A stretch of 64,000 nt of DNA. It comes from Clarireedia homoeocarpa (taxonomy: Eukaryota; Ascomycota; Leotiomycetes; Helotiales; Rutstroemiaceae). This document shows, piece by piece, positions 25,901 through 37,177 of this stretch. The stretch covers positions 701,609-765,608 of the forward strand of contig LNKV01000025.1 of assembly GCA_001465935.1 (NCBI GenBank), written 5' to 3'. Below the pieces are notes generated by a model. That model was not told where the DNA came from. It made no database searches and worked only from the letters and a program-made list of their open reading frames with translations. The first letter of the stretch is position 1. Every line of letters starts with the position of its first letter. The position numbers and the translations under genes were made by a program.

Positions 25901-27722
25901 AACTTGATCCTTTAGACCCATCGGTACCTTCTATAGAGTTATGTTGTGAATTGGTGGTAGATCGCAGATTACTCGAATTGCTACGGTAGCTATTGACCTT
26001 GGGAACAATGTTGGTGGTAAGCGAATTAGATCGGCCTTCAGCAGAACTAGTGTTGTCGCTTTCAAGATCTCCAGCAGCCATAGCGGCATCAAAGCTCTCA
26101 AGACGTCCTTCGGAGAGGCTAGAACCAGAAGATAAGCTAGACAGAGAGTCCTGCTTCTGGGACATGACATGGCGTCGTGAGACCCTGTCAATGATCCTAA
26201 CCAGCTCGTCATGCTCCTTCGACCTGCCGATCATGACCGAGGGGAGAATAAAGAACGAGGAAATATCTTTTGTAGCTATAGGCCAATTTTTAAGAGTTGC
26301 CGCTTCTCCTGCTCCCAAAAGTCTTCGTACTTCAGTGAGATCGTAACGTAAGCCGCTTGCGCTGTGGTAGCGTTCTTCGATGTTCTTAGCTGTCATTTTC
26401 TGTATGATTTTGCTAATCACATCGGGAATATCCATCCGTATACTCGACACTAATGGTAACCGTCGCCCCAGAACTCCTTGTATAATCTCCATAGGCGTCT
26501 CTCCATGGAAGGCCGGTTGTTGCGTAAGCATAGACCAGAAAATAATTCCAAGGGAGTATATGTCGGTCCTGCTATCGGGTTCCGCAGGCATACGGCCAGT
26601 TTGCTCCGGTGCCATGTAGGTTAACTTGGTCTTGGCTCCCAGTTCTTTTGTCAATGTGGACCAGCCTGTGCTTGTCAGACCATGCTCAAACGTTCGGAGA
26701 CCTGATCCAAAATTGATCAACCTAATTCCACAATTAGTAGATGTTACCAGGATAATGCGCGTGCAGCGATGTGTGCAATATGCAGATACGTGAAGCGCCT
26801 CCATGCAAACTCTCCGAAGAGAGTGAAACGCTCTTTCGCACTATGCTCATCCCAAGAGATACTTACTTCACTTTCCCCGAGTCTGCATTCATATGGAAGG
26901 CATCCCCTCTAATCTCACCATGCACAATTCGTTGACCATGATGGAGGATCTCAAGACATTCCGTGGCCCCAACTGCAAAATCCAAGAACGTCTGAAGCGG
27001 CATGACCTCCCCAGGCGAGAAGGACTCGTCTCTAAATGCTTCATGCTTGTCACCCACTCTCCTCCCTTTATACCAAGCTGGACCGTAATCAATGACGCGT
27101 GGCAAATAGTTGACTCCAGGATGTTCGAAAATGCAGACCACCCGAGGTCCCTTATCTCCCTGCTGAGCCTGCAGTCGTACGAGATCGATTGGCCGTATAA
27201 TGTGGTTGCCATCAGGATCCATAGAGCGGATAACATTTTGGCATATATGAAACGCCCTTTCCTCCCTCAGCGTATGAGATGAGATGCGCGCAATGACTCG
27301 AATACCGAATCCGCGGCTGGAAGCACCATCGTGAGATAACTTCGAATCGCTCCCATACTCGCTGTCTGTTGTTCTCGACCTACTCGTACTTCGTGTACCC
27401 GGCCTGGAGGAGTTTCGTTCGGACCGTGAAGTCGAATGGCTCGGCGGCGCGGTCGTATTCTTCGTTCCATCAACTTGCCTAGATTGCGAGAATGTTTCAT
27501 CAGCATCGCGAACGTTGCCCCCCCTTCGTGGAGGAGGAGGCTGCGGCGCCCGTCCATACCCCGCACTTACCAATTATCATAGCTGGAATGAAACGGCTCC
27601 TTCGATTCGTCCCATGTATATCCCGCAATCTGAGAAAGACGTTCGAAGATCCTTGGCGGCGGATCCAGATTGCCGTCAATATTCATTTCGTCCCCGCCAA
27701 CTCCAGGGACAGATCCGTCCAT
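19958..27722 (-). CDS. group X hybrid histidine kinase (kinase-AAA-GAF-HK-REC)
   Basis: Multidomain phosphorelay sensor of 2454 residues, the architecture of fission yeast Mak2/Mak3 and fungal group X kinases. Six exons: 27722-27571, 27478-26867, 26721-25646, 25596-25033, 24977-20395, 20335-19958. All introns are GT-AG and every junction keeps phase. The N-terminal Ser/Thr-kinase-like domain (about 90-350) has HGE in place of HRD and NFG in place of DFG, yet retains APEQTGR and RTDIYSLG. Walker A GAAGLGKS is near 590, followed by the AAA-type ATPase/TPR-like region. GAF is at about 1705-1870, then a coiled coil. The H-box SHELRTPLN carries His1935. The ATPase N, G1 and G2 boxes are intact (NLIGNSLKF, DTGIGIP, GGSGLGLSI). 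The receiver has Asp2258 in LMDVQMP. A Ser/Pro-rich tail ends the protein. It is predicted cytosolic, as no membrane segment is seen, and should signal through a phosphotransfer protein, possibly in oxidative stress. Confidence 0.93.
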
Positions 27723-27786
27723 GATGTACTTCGGAATCCTAAGTCATCTCCTCGATACCCGCATCTGTAATCTGCAATCTGATAAG

Positions 27787-27816
27787 CTGGGCTGGCTGGG
27801 CTGGCTGGGCTGGCTG
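27787..27816. repeat. CTGGGCTGG nonamer array
   Basis: Three perfect 9-bp units plus a partial one, about 65-95 bp upstream of the histidine kinase start codon, so probably in its 5' leader or core promoter. Confidence 0.85.
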
Positions 27817-28434
27817 TCGCATAAGGGGTCCTCGATATGTTGTCCCTGGTGTGCTTGACACGTCCAAATCGTAAAAAATTGGTGCGATCGAGTAATAGAT
27901 CGGCGAAGCATGGGTGAGGAGTTGATGAATCCCAATCCAGATTAGTGTGGGTCGACGTCATGCTCTAAATATTTGCCGACGTGCGTGGGCCTTTTCTGGC
28001 TTTTTTTTCTGGTTTTGCGGCCTGTCTTGTCTTAGTAATGCAGTCGGATCGAAAAAGAAGCGCCAGTATGAGGCTGTCGATTGTGGCTGGTAATACCAAC
28101 CCGTTCATGAAGGGTTCTTGCTGGAACCCTGCATTAGTAGTGCTTGGTACTATGTACAAACGGTCTGTGTTGTCGTCGTTACCAGATGGGAAGTATCTTG
28201 GGGTACAGGATGGGCAACGGGAAGGTTGAACAAGAGAAGTGTCCAAAGATACCACGTAATTTAGACAATCCAACCTTCCTTCTCATATTCTCCGCACTGG
28301 GTCATCCAGCGCGTGCCTTGTTCTCAGGATACCGGAGAAAGTCAGCCCCAAATACCCCTTTTCTCCTTCACCGATGCTTCATGACCAACTTAACCCACAT
28401 CTTCTAAGACCGTCCGAGGCCAGTTAGACTGTTC

Positions 28435-28506
28435 TCGACCTCGACCTCGACCTCGATCTCGACCTCGACCTCGACCTCGATCTCGACCTCGACCTCGGCC
28501 TCGACT
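28435..28506. repeat. hexamer array with 24-bp higher-order period
   Basis: Twelve hexamers. The order is TCGACC three times then TCGATC, repeated. The third block ends TCGACC, TCGACC, TCGGCC, TCGACT. The 24-bp block is therefore the duplicated unit. On the minus strand it reads as Arg-Gly/Arg-Asp repeats. Confidence 0.9.
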
Positions 28507-29110
28507 CCCTTTCTCGACTCCCTTTTCCCTTACCTTCAGAGGCGCGAGCCGACCTAACGCGCGCCTCGAACTGCTAGACTCCCCTGTCCACATCTCTTCG
28601 AGTAGCAGACCCAATATTGGTCAATTGTGCGACGAGCTGAGCCATCGGTCTACTATTACTTCGAACTTATCGACGTTCGCGGGCATTTATATACACGTAA
28701 AGGGGAGGCTCAAGACTTGTCGGATGTCAAGATTCTGACGTGCCTAGGCCGTCATTTGCTATGACATGGCGCATTGCGAAATAACTTAATCGCAGATCGA
28801 ACATCAAAACACTGCCCCCTCGAATGATGCAAACGAAGCATCTTCTACAAAGCCTACACACACATCGAGAATTGCATGCTGCATATCACAAATCGCACAT
28901 CGAGAAATCGCGACACAAAGATCAGCATATGAACGCATCATACTCCCGAAGCGTAAAAACTTCAATCAGCATTCCTCCTCCCCGGTCCCTGCCATATCCA
29001 GCTGAAAACGTGTAATACAGCCTCTTGCGTACTTCAACTTTCCAAGTTTCCGCACATCGCACTGCATATATCTCATCCTCGCCAAAATCACCTACATACT
29101 GTACCACACG

Positions 29111-29160
29111 ACACCACAACACACCACAACACACCACAACACACCACACCACACACACCA
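29111..29160. repeat. A/C-rich decamer array
   Basis: Three perfect copies of ACACCACAAC (29111-29140), then degenerate CA-rich continuation. Confidence 0.85.
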
Positions 29161-29705
29161 TAATATCAGGACAACTATCCACTCTTAAATTCCACATTCA
29201 ATGCGAATATTCATCTTCCCCTCACCTAGATACCCCTCCCAGGGACCATCCATACAAACACCTATCCCATACCCACTCACCCACCACCAGCAGCAGCTCC
29301 ACCCCACCATCGGCCCTAACAAAGCAACACCAAAATCCCATAAGTTAAAATCCCATCCCTAAAAAATCGTATTCCTGAAATCCCATCCCTAAAATCCCAT
29401 TATCCCATTTCCATCAAATCTGACTCAATGAATGAAAGAAAATAATTCTTTGAAGTAGGTGCTATATCTATATTCGAAAAGAATAGTGATAGTAATTTTC
29501 CTATTTTCTATTTTCTATTAAAAAGTCGAAATAAATAAATGACGCTCCGCTGGCTCTCCGAGGGCCACTGCCGTGGAGGCCGACTATAGTATATTCTAGG
29601 TAAGTTAAGTCTCCTGTAGAATCTTGCCTTTACCTGGAAATATACCCTCGCGTAGATAGATATATTACATGCAAGCCAGGGTGAAAGTAAGCGTAATTGT
29701 TTCTT

Positions 29706-29757
29706 CCCCCCCCCCCCCCCCAAAAAAAAAANNNNNNNNNNGGGGGGGGGGGGGGGG
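29706..29757. other. assembly gap flanked by homopolymers
   Basis: C16 (29706-29721), A10 (29722-29731), ten Ns (29732-29741), then G16 (29742-29757). The flanks are complementary (C run against G run), so this is probably a collapsed or mis-joined homopolymer region. The true length is unknown. Confidence 0.9.
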
Positions 29758-30227
29758 AAATCCTCGGGAAGATGTGCGGTACAGTAACGTTAAGATGTAC
29801 AAATACAAGTAACAAACAAACAGCATTTCATTTCCACACACCTCATCGAGTAACCAACTACTCCACAATCCCTCTCATATCATCGATCACCATCTCCATT
29901 TATCTACTCAGCAATGCTATATCCATCCCTCTCCATTTATTTCCTCACACCATCCATCCCCCAACATAACATAATATAACATAACATCAAGCATACCCCC
30001 TACCCCATACCCCTTAACCAAGACCCAGTTCAGTTCTCAACCCAAAAACCATAACGTAAATCCAATCTAATCTAGTTTCCCTACTTATTTGATCTTCTCC
30101 AATCAATCAATCAACCAATCACTCCACCGACAATAACGGGGCACTCCTCTGCCTGCCATCAGCTAACTTATCACAAGTATGTATTGTGTGTGTGCACTTG
30201 TGTATGTATAATCTAGGTAGGGTGTTT

Positions 30228-30375
30228 TTGAAAGTCCGATCTTGTGTAAAAGATTGATATTGACATAGATCAAATAATTGATAATGCTCCCTTGAAAGTC
30301 CAACCTGATGCAGAACATTGATACCAATACAGATCAAACGAAGCTTGAAAGTTTACTCTCGTGTAGGACAATGAG
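30228..30375. repeat. three diverged tandem copies, unit about 53-64 bp
   Basis: Each copy begins TTGAAAGT. Copies 1 and 2 share TTGAAAGTCC, then ATTGATA and AGATCAAA in order. Starts are at 30228, 30292 and 30345. The third copy is shorter and more diverged. It lies 3' of the mutase gene. Confidence 0.7.
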
Positions 30376-30728
30376 TGTGCATTAGCATAGCATAGCTAGC
30401 AGAAGACCAGTTAGCTAAAGTTATAATACTAGTATCATTAACGCCAATTCCCAATCATCACATCACAATCACAGCTCTCGCATGATCTTTCAATGTATAC
30501 TTGTAAATCGTCATCTAATTCTTAGCGACCCAAGCTCTAAAAATCATAAACTCGCTATCTAATCCTCATGACAAGAAGCTTTGTGTATCTCAGTAAGCAA
30601 ACACCACAGCCAGTACTTTTTCAAGCAATTCTAGATGCAATAACAGCAAGCACCTTTCTATCTCAAGCCTCCATCGTGGGCGAGATGTCTCTTTAATCTT
30701 CCTCTATCCCTATCACTCATACCTCAAC

Positions 30729-32746
30729 TTACTTGCGAAGTGGAAGCGGTCCATCGATCTTGGCGTCCCCGGCTGCATCAGCCTTGTCCGTAGCTTTGTT
30801 TTTGAAGATCTGTGCACCATCGGTGAGTCTTCTTTCGCTGTTCTTCCTACCATTGACAAAATCTGGGTAGTTCAATGTCAATTCCACTGCTCCATGAACG
30901 ATATGGTCGACTGCTTCAACACCAAGCATAAAGGAATGATCTCTAAAAGACTAGTTAGCCGGAAATCGGGAGAGAAAGAGGGAAGAAGGGAGAACTCGCT
31001 GATTTCCAACTTCATATTTCCATGAACCGAAGCGTCCACGCGAGTAGATGTCCTTTTCTTGAAGCTTGGGTAGAAGTTCCTTCAAAACACCATCACGTTC
31101 CAAACTTGGTGTCGGGTATCCGTGATCAAAGGCACGATGGTAGGTCGAGACAATCTCATCGTTAGGCTTGATCATATCAGTATTAATCAGACCCTGAATG
31201 GAATCCTTAAGGATGTTCTTGACATCCACTGGCTTCATAGAAGATTGGGAGATTTCCAACATAATCGACCAATATGGACCTTCCTGAGGCTCAGAGGACT
31301 TAGCTTTGCTGCCATCGGCGTGGTACAAAGTAGGGAGCTTGACAGACTTGTCTGGCTGGTTATAAGGAGAGTAATTTGAGAATATGGTTGCACGGTAGAA
31401 TGTACAGTCATCCTCGGGGAAGTAGAGCTACAAAAGCGGTTAGCGTGAAATCGGTGAATCATCGGCTCCCCGCCAAAAGATGATAATACACCGCCTATCG
31501 GCAGAAAAAAAGTCGGCTTTGAACTTACCCAGCACTTGTCGCCGATTCTGTCAGGTCGCTCTCCTCGAATTCCAACACCGACAACGTGGGTGGTTGAGAA
31601 GAAAAGTTCCTTGCTCAGGCTTATGAGGGCCTTGTCTTCCATCTTTTCAACAAGTTGATCCACGTTCATAGTGGTAATCAACTTTTTGTAACCAATCGTC
31701 TTACCGCTCGATAAGGTGACAGTGTGCGTATCAGCGTCTACTTTTGTGACCTCACCTTGCTTTCCGAACAAAGTCTTCTCTTTTGGAAGAGTATTGGCAA
31801 CTGCAATCCAGATACCACCGGTACCATCACGAGCTGGGAATCTGAAAGTAGCGTTGGGGCCCCAGTTTCCAGCGGTCTTATTGAGAATAACATTCTTCAC
31901 GACAGTCTTGACATCTGGAGCTGCTACACGCTCACCGAGCCATGAGCATTGCATCTTTTTAGAGTATTAGCGCACTATCCATAATCAATAATAAACTGCG
32001 CACAAACCTTAGTGGTAGGAACAGCCCAAACTTTGAAATTGTAAGGTCTCATGAACAGGTCTGCGATTCCAGTACCCATCATTCTGACAATCCACTCATC
32101 AAAGTCCTTTGGCTTATCTGTAGCTGTGCGAGCAGCCAATGCTGCATCAACCATACCGTCCACACATTTCACCTGGTCCTCCTTTGGCAGAACAGAAATG
32201 TTGTTTTGGAATGGGTATGGAACCCAGAGGTTCTTGCAGCGGACATAAGATACACGCTCGTGTGTATACCAATCGTCCTCCTTCGGCAAAGCCTCATCAA
32301 TGCAGTCGTCGAAGTATTTGTAATGAGAAAAGATAACATGTCCGCCAACATCGTAGAGCTAAAAAAATGTAGTTAGCAAGCTGTTTTTGGCCATAATTTT
32401 GCCATTGAGATGCAGGACAACTTACAAAGCCCTCAGGTGTGGTGTCTGTGGAAGCGAGACCTCCAGGCGTCTCGTTAGAGTCAATGATCATCCACGATGG
32501 ACCATCCTGTGATTGCGATCAGTTCAGATATTCAGTCTGGCAGGGCGGTGTCTCTAAGAAAACCTACAATTTGATTCAAACGTTTGGCAGCTCCCAGACC
32601 AGTTGGCCCAGCGCCAATAACAAGAACATCTACATTACTGTGACATGAGATTAGACCAAAGTCAGGAAGGCCCTGGGCAAAACGTCGCGGAATGGATAAG
32701 AAGGGGCAATATCACCAAAGTGAGGATATACATACATATCTGGCAT
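30729..32746 (-). CDS. glfA: UDP-galactopyranose mutase
   Basis: Flavoenzyme that interconverts UDP-galactopyranose and UDP-galactofuranose in the cytosol, feeding galactofuranose into fungal wall glycans. 526 residues, close to the roughly 510 of Aspergillus. Seven exons: 32746-32736, 32637-32568, 32506-32426, 32358-32008, 31954-31529, 31427-31000, 30942-30729. The first exon is only 11 nt; joining it gives MPDINVDVLVIGAGPTG, the FAD-binding G-x-G-x-x-G (Gly12, 14, 17). The histidine loop GGHVIFSHY and the conserved WVPYPFQNN, MRPYNFKVWA and GPYWSIMLEIS segments are present. The last intron (30999-30943) begins GCGAGT and is GC-AG; it is required to join GNQ to DHSFMLG. The neighbouring divergent transporter gene supports a galactofuranose unit. 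Confidence 0.96.
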
Positions 32747-33046
32747 TTTGGGTGTCTATTAAGCTTAGAGGGGAACTTTTGGATTGGAAAATGAAAGTTT
32801 CTATAGATCTTGGCTTGACGACTTGGAGGATCTGGGAATCTATAAGAGGTAGAAAGAAAGGTGGCTAGATGGTTATCTTCTGCCAGCAGATGGTGAGGTG
32901 ACAACGCTACCGATATAGAAAAATTGGATATTGGGGGAACAAGTGGTTGAATTGAGGGTAAATGGCCCACGTACCTGACAAGGGTTAGAGCTCTAAGGGT
33001 TTGGAGATTTGGAAGGTCGAGCTCGAATTTATTTTCGACATGGGTT

Positions 33047-33180
33047 GTGGTGTGTGGGTGTGTGGTGTGGTGTGTGGTGTGTGTGTGGGTGTGGGTGTAG
33101 TGTATGTGTGTGTGTGTGTGTGGGTGTGTGTGTGTAGCGTATGTGTGTGTGTAGTGTGTGTGTGTGTAGTGTGTGATAGT
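33047..33180. repeat. GT-rich microsatellite
   Basis: Irregular GTGTGT/GTGTGG tract about 130 bp long, upstream of the mutase gene. It creates spurious open frames (Cys/Val on plus, Thr/His on minus). Confidence 0.9.
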
Positions 33181-34846
33181 CGCGTTCTTGCATAGATGAA
33201 CCGAGCCGGTTGACGGATAGATGACGGATGACGAGACCAAATTGGTCCTTGTGGCCCCTGTGGCCCTTGTGCTCCCTCCAAATGCTTTACTCCGTCGATG
33301 GCCTCCATGGGTTTGGGATAAGAAACAGTGGAGCAGGCCACGAAAAGCATGGGCGGTGAAAGCTTATCCATTGGATAATTCCGGGAGTGAAGCTTCGAAA
33401 GGGGATCCCGAAAATTACAAATTATGAAAAAGGAAATATAAGACGTCGCTCTATGGGGGAGGGGGGTTGGTTTGTGATACGGGATATGAGATATGGGATA
33501 TGAGATATGAGATGACTGGAGGGAGAAAGCAGAGAAACCGTGGTACCAACTTCACCAGAAAGTAACCTTAATTAAAAGCCAACATGGGATTACGTTCGAT
33601 TGGGTTTGATAAGTTAACTACAGTATGCGTGATAGAGAGATATTCTGTGGTCCCCTTCCCCTTCCCCCTCCCCTTCCTTTTCCCCTTCCACACACAACCA
33701 TCGATGCTCTCTCCTGTCCAAAGCATGAGGTAAGAGAGACATCTCTAGTCGGTCGAGTCGCATTCCTCCCGATGCAGCTGCGTACCAGTCAGTGTACCTC
33801 CCTCCACCCTCCACCCTCCACCCTGCACTGGCAGTGGCAGTGGGTATTGACCGCCTCCAAATCTCCTCACCCCAGCCTTCCCCAAAGCTATTCTTTCTGC
33901 TTGATCGGCAGGACAAGAGCTCATCTACTTCGTAGTTCTGTGCACTTAACCGTTGACACAATGATGCAAGTACCCCTCGGATAGGATGCACAGTGCCGCC
34001 GTTGTTGCGGACCTGTGATAAGAGATTTCTTCTAGGGAATGGATGGAAGGATGGAAGGATGGATGCGTTCATTTCTACAGCATTTCGTATATTCTCCTCT
34101 ATAATCTTCTGGAAGAGCATTCTAGTCAGGGCCGCGCAACGAATCTCAACATGGATCTTCTGCTGATCCGGAAACAGTTATATTATATACATAAGTATAA
34201 CTGTCGGTGGGGTCCTCTCCCATGAATAGATGAAGTTCCCGAGTGAGGATTAAATTGCCTTACCGATGAACCTAGATATCCCTTGGGGGGAGCATGCGAC
34301 GTCGGAGGCCACGCAAGGTATTCGCACACAGTATTCTGTATCAGCCTGCCCTTTTTTTAGACTGAGAAGCTTCTAAAAAGTTCCGAAACAAATCGACGTC
34401 GACGTCTACTCCACACAGCCTCTACGGGTCTTGTATAAAAGGTAACGATCCGCAAAATCCACAAATATCTGGCCCATTGCCCGTAGACAGAAAATAGATG
34501 AAACGGATCAGCATATTGCACAATCCATATTATTTTGCACACTCCAAGTTGATCGACTCGATGTTCGCTTCAGATATAACGCTCATCAGACTTTAATGCC
34601 ATAGCACACTCTCCTGAGGCAAGCAATCAAGATATTGATAAACTAAGGGGACGAAAGGAGGTGGCACTGAACCCTAGCCCGAAACTACCCACTCGAGAGC
34701 AGGTCATCATTAACCCTTCGAAATGACGAGGCTGAGATCTGGCATAGATCAACTTCTTGTCGAATGACTGCCGCTTGAGCGAGGTGGTTACTTTAATTTG
34801 CTGCTACTGAGTGCTTTTGTTGGCTGGCTTTTACTCAACCCTGCCG

Positions 34847-34895
34847 CATTTGGCATGTGGCATCTGGCATGTGGCATCTGGCATCTGGCATTTTG
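34847..34895. repeat. CATNTGG heptamer array
   Basis: Seven consecutive heptamers: CATTTGG, CATGTGG, CATCTGG, CATGTGG, CATCTGG, CATCTGG, CATTTTG. Five of them have a G or C at position 4. CATNTG resembles an E-box (CANNTG). Confidence 0.9.
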
Positions 34896-35732
34896 CAGTG
34901 ATTGTGGTTGTGGTTTTGCGGAGAATTAAATAGGGGGGAGGTTTTGGCTCAAAGGGATCGAAGAGATTGCGCGTTAGGCGGCTGTTTATTGGAGCAAGAA
35001 AATACTGCCGAGTAGCTTCTTTCGATTATCAGGTTTCCACAAAGCACTCCCTTGGAGCTGCGGGCGAAATGCTTCCTTTCTGATCTGATCCGGTGGACTA
35101 GAACTACCTACGAGTACCGTCTTTACACATCGTCGTAGCGCGCAACTGGTACGACTACGACTGGCCAGACTTGAGAGCACGTATCCACTATCCACCATCG
35201 ACTATCCACCATCCACCCACCCGCACCACTTTAACCTTACACTGTTACTGTTACTACTCTGTTGCTACCCTCGCTCCTCTCGCTACCCTCCTCTACCGGG
35301 ACAAGATTCTCGGTCTCGACCTGGTGGACCAATCCCAATCCCAATCCATCCACCCCAGCCCAACCCCAACCTTGAAGCAGCAGAGAAAATAATAAATCCA
35401 AAAAGATCATCTCTTCACTTGCGACACCCTCCTCCTCATTCTTCTTCTGTGCTCTACTCCCCTCTCCTTCGTTGCTCTTCCGCTTCTACTTCTTCCTTTT
35501 CTTCATCTCCCTTCTATCATTGTGCTTCGTATACGCCAACCCGCAGTACTTACCCAACTCTGTCAAGCCGTTCCTTTTCAGTCCAGACCGATCGTTATCG
35601 GGTGCTTGGCACGCCCTAACGCGTAGACCCTTCTTATTTCCACTTTGCGACCGAGGGCAACGTGAAATCTATCTTCGAAAACATCATCACAATCAATTGA
35701 AGATTCCTGTGAAGTTCGAATAATCTGCAACA

Positions 35733-37177
35733 ATGGCCGAAGAAAAAGCCCGCATATCAGGAGAGCTGTCGAGACCGGCAGATGCTCCTGTCCTACCTAC
35801 AGTCAACCCTGCCTCGGAGAAATCTGAGCCTCCAAAGGCTGCGATTCACCCTGCTTTCTACGTGATGTCAGTCAACCACTCGCCCCCGTCATCAGTTCGA
35901 ATCAAGCCTCGCTGACAGTCTCCCGCAGGGTATGGATCTTCTTCAGCTCCAGTGTTATTCTATTCAATAAATGGATTTTGTCACCAAATGAAAATCCAGA
36001 TGCCGGATTTAGTACGTTTGCTTTTACTTTTCACGTTTCGTCTGCGACCCCAAAACTGACAGCAGTGCAACAGAGTTCCCAATTTTCCTGACAGCAGGGC
36101 ATCTGGCGTTCGCAAGTTTGATGACCCAACTTTTGGCACGAACGACAAACCTTCTCGATGGACGAAAGACGGTTAAGATGACTGGGCGTGTATACCTGAG
36201 AGCTATTGTGCCAATTGGGTTCTTCTTCAGTTTGAGTTTGATTTGTGGAAACGTGGCATATCTATATCTTAGTGTTTCTTTCATTCAAATGCTTAAGGTA
36301 GGTTGGAAGTTCTGCAACGGCACATGCACCTATTAACAGACGATATCTAGGCCACTACTCCTGTTGCTGTTCTTCTCACCAGCTGGGCTCTCGGTGTCGC
36401 AGAGCCAAACTTGAAGACCTTATTCAATGTCTCCTTCATCGTCATCGGCGTTGTCATTGCATCGATTGGAGAGATTCGCTTCATTGTCATTGGTGTTTTG
36501 TTCCAAATCGGAGGTATCGTTTTCGAGGCCATCCGTATTGTCATGGTTCAACGTCTTCTCAACTCTGCCGAGTTCAAGATGGACCCATTGGTGTCTCTTT
36601 ACTACTTCGCACCTGTTTGTGCCATCATGAACTTCATTGTTGCACTCTTCTGTGAAATCCCAAAGATGACCATGCTCGATTTCTACAACGTTGGATTCTG
36701 GACTCTCCTTGCAAACGCCATGTGCGCTTTCATGCTGAATGTCTCCGTAGTGTTCTTGGTAAGCAGAATTCTTCACCATGAGAATGTCATTGCAAAGCTA
36801 ACAAATTGGTATAGATCGGCAAAACTTCTGTCCTCATTTTCACACTCTGCGGTGTCTTGAAGGATATCCTCCTCGTCTGCCTTTCCGTTATCATCTGGGG
36901 AACTTTCATCACCCCTCTTCAATGCTTCGGATACACAATTGCTCTTGGTGGAATGATCTGGTTCAAGCTTGGTGCTGAAAAGATCAAGGGATATGTCGCC
37001 GAAGGATCTCGTCAATGGGCCGATTTTGGTTCCCGCCGACCAGTCCTTCGAAAGCTCATTGTCCTTGGTGGTATTGTCACAACCATTTTCTTCCTCCTTG
37101 GTGGCTTTGCCCCATCTTACGAAATCAACGCGACTGAATACCTGAATAAGGCAAAGAGCGCTGTTGGCAGTTCGTAA
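35733..37177 (+). CDS. TPT/DMT-family transporter, possible UDP-galactofuranose carrier
   Basis: Triose-phosphate-translocator-type member of the drug/metabolite transporter superfamily, 403 residues with about ten membrane helices. Five exons: 35733-35866, 35929-36011, 36074-36297, 36351-36758, 36815-37177, with GT-AG introns of 53-62 nt. Recognisable segments are WIFFSSSVILFNKWIL (first helix), FPIFLTAGHLAFAS, GNVAYLYLSVSFIQMLKATTP and the C-terminal TPLQCFGYTIALGGM, all typical of fungal nucleotide-sugar and sugar-phosphate carriers of the Golgi membrane. The substrate cannot be read from sequence. In Aspergillus the UDP-galactofuranose carrier gene glfB adjoins the mutase gene glfA, and here the transporter is the mutase's divergent neighbour, so a GlfB role is a reasonable inference. 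Confidence 0.88.

Larger units (their letters stand above)
27723..30728. other. repeat-rich intergenic region with assembly gap
   Basis: Upstream region of the histidine kinase gene running to the 3' side of the UDP-galactopyranose mutase gene. It holds four tandem arrays (listed separately), A/C-rich and C/T-rich stretches, and a run of Ns flanked by homopolymers. The minus-strand frame 28614-28390 is kept open by the hexamer array and is not a supported gene. No other coding signal was seen. Confidence 0.6.
32747..35732. other. 3 kb divergent promoter region
   Basis: Shared upstream region of the mutase gene (minus) and the transporter gene (plus). It contains a GT-rich microsatellite (33047-33180), C/T-rich blocks (about 33650-33840 and 35170-35560, the latter probably leader of the transporter gene) and a heptamer array (34847-34895). 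Open frames inside these blocks are low-complexity artefacts. Confidence 0.6.

Noticed and set aside
26893..27282. 129-codon plus-strand frame opposite the kinase gene
   Set aside because: Shadow of the well-supported pseudokinase exon.
28390..28614. Arg-Gly-rich 74-codon minus frame resembling an RGG protein
   Set aside because: The repetitive part is the hexamer array; the flanks have no conserved sequence and no splice logic to the kinase gene.
29630..29969. Frames with runs of Pro, Gly and X across the gap
   Set aside because: They read through Ns and homopolymers; not interpretable.
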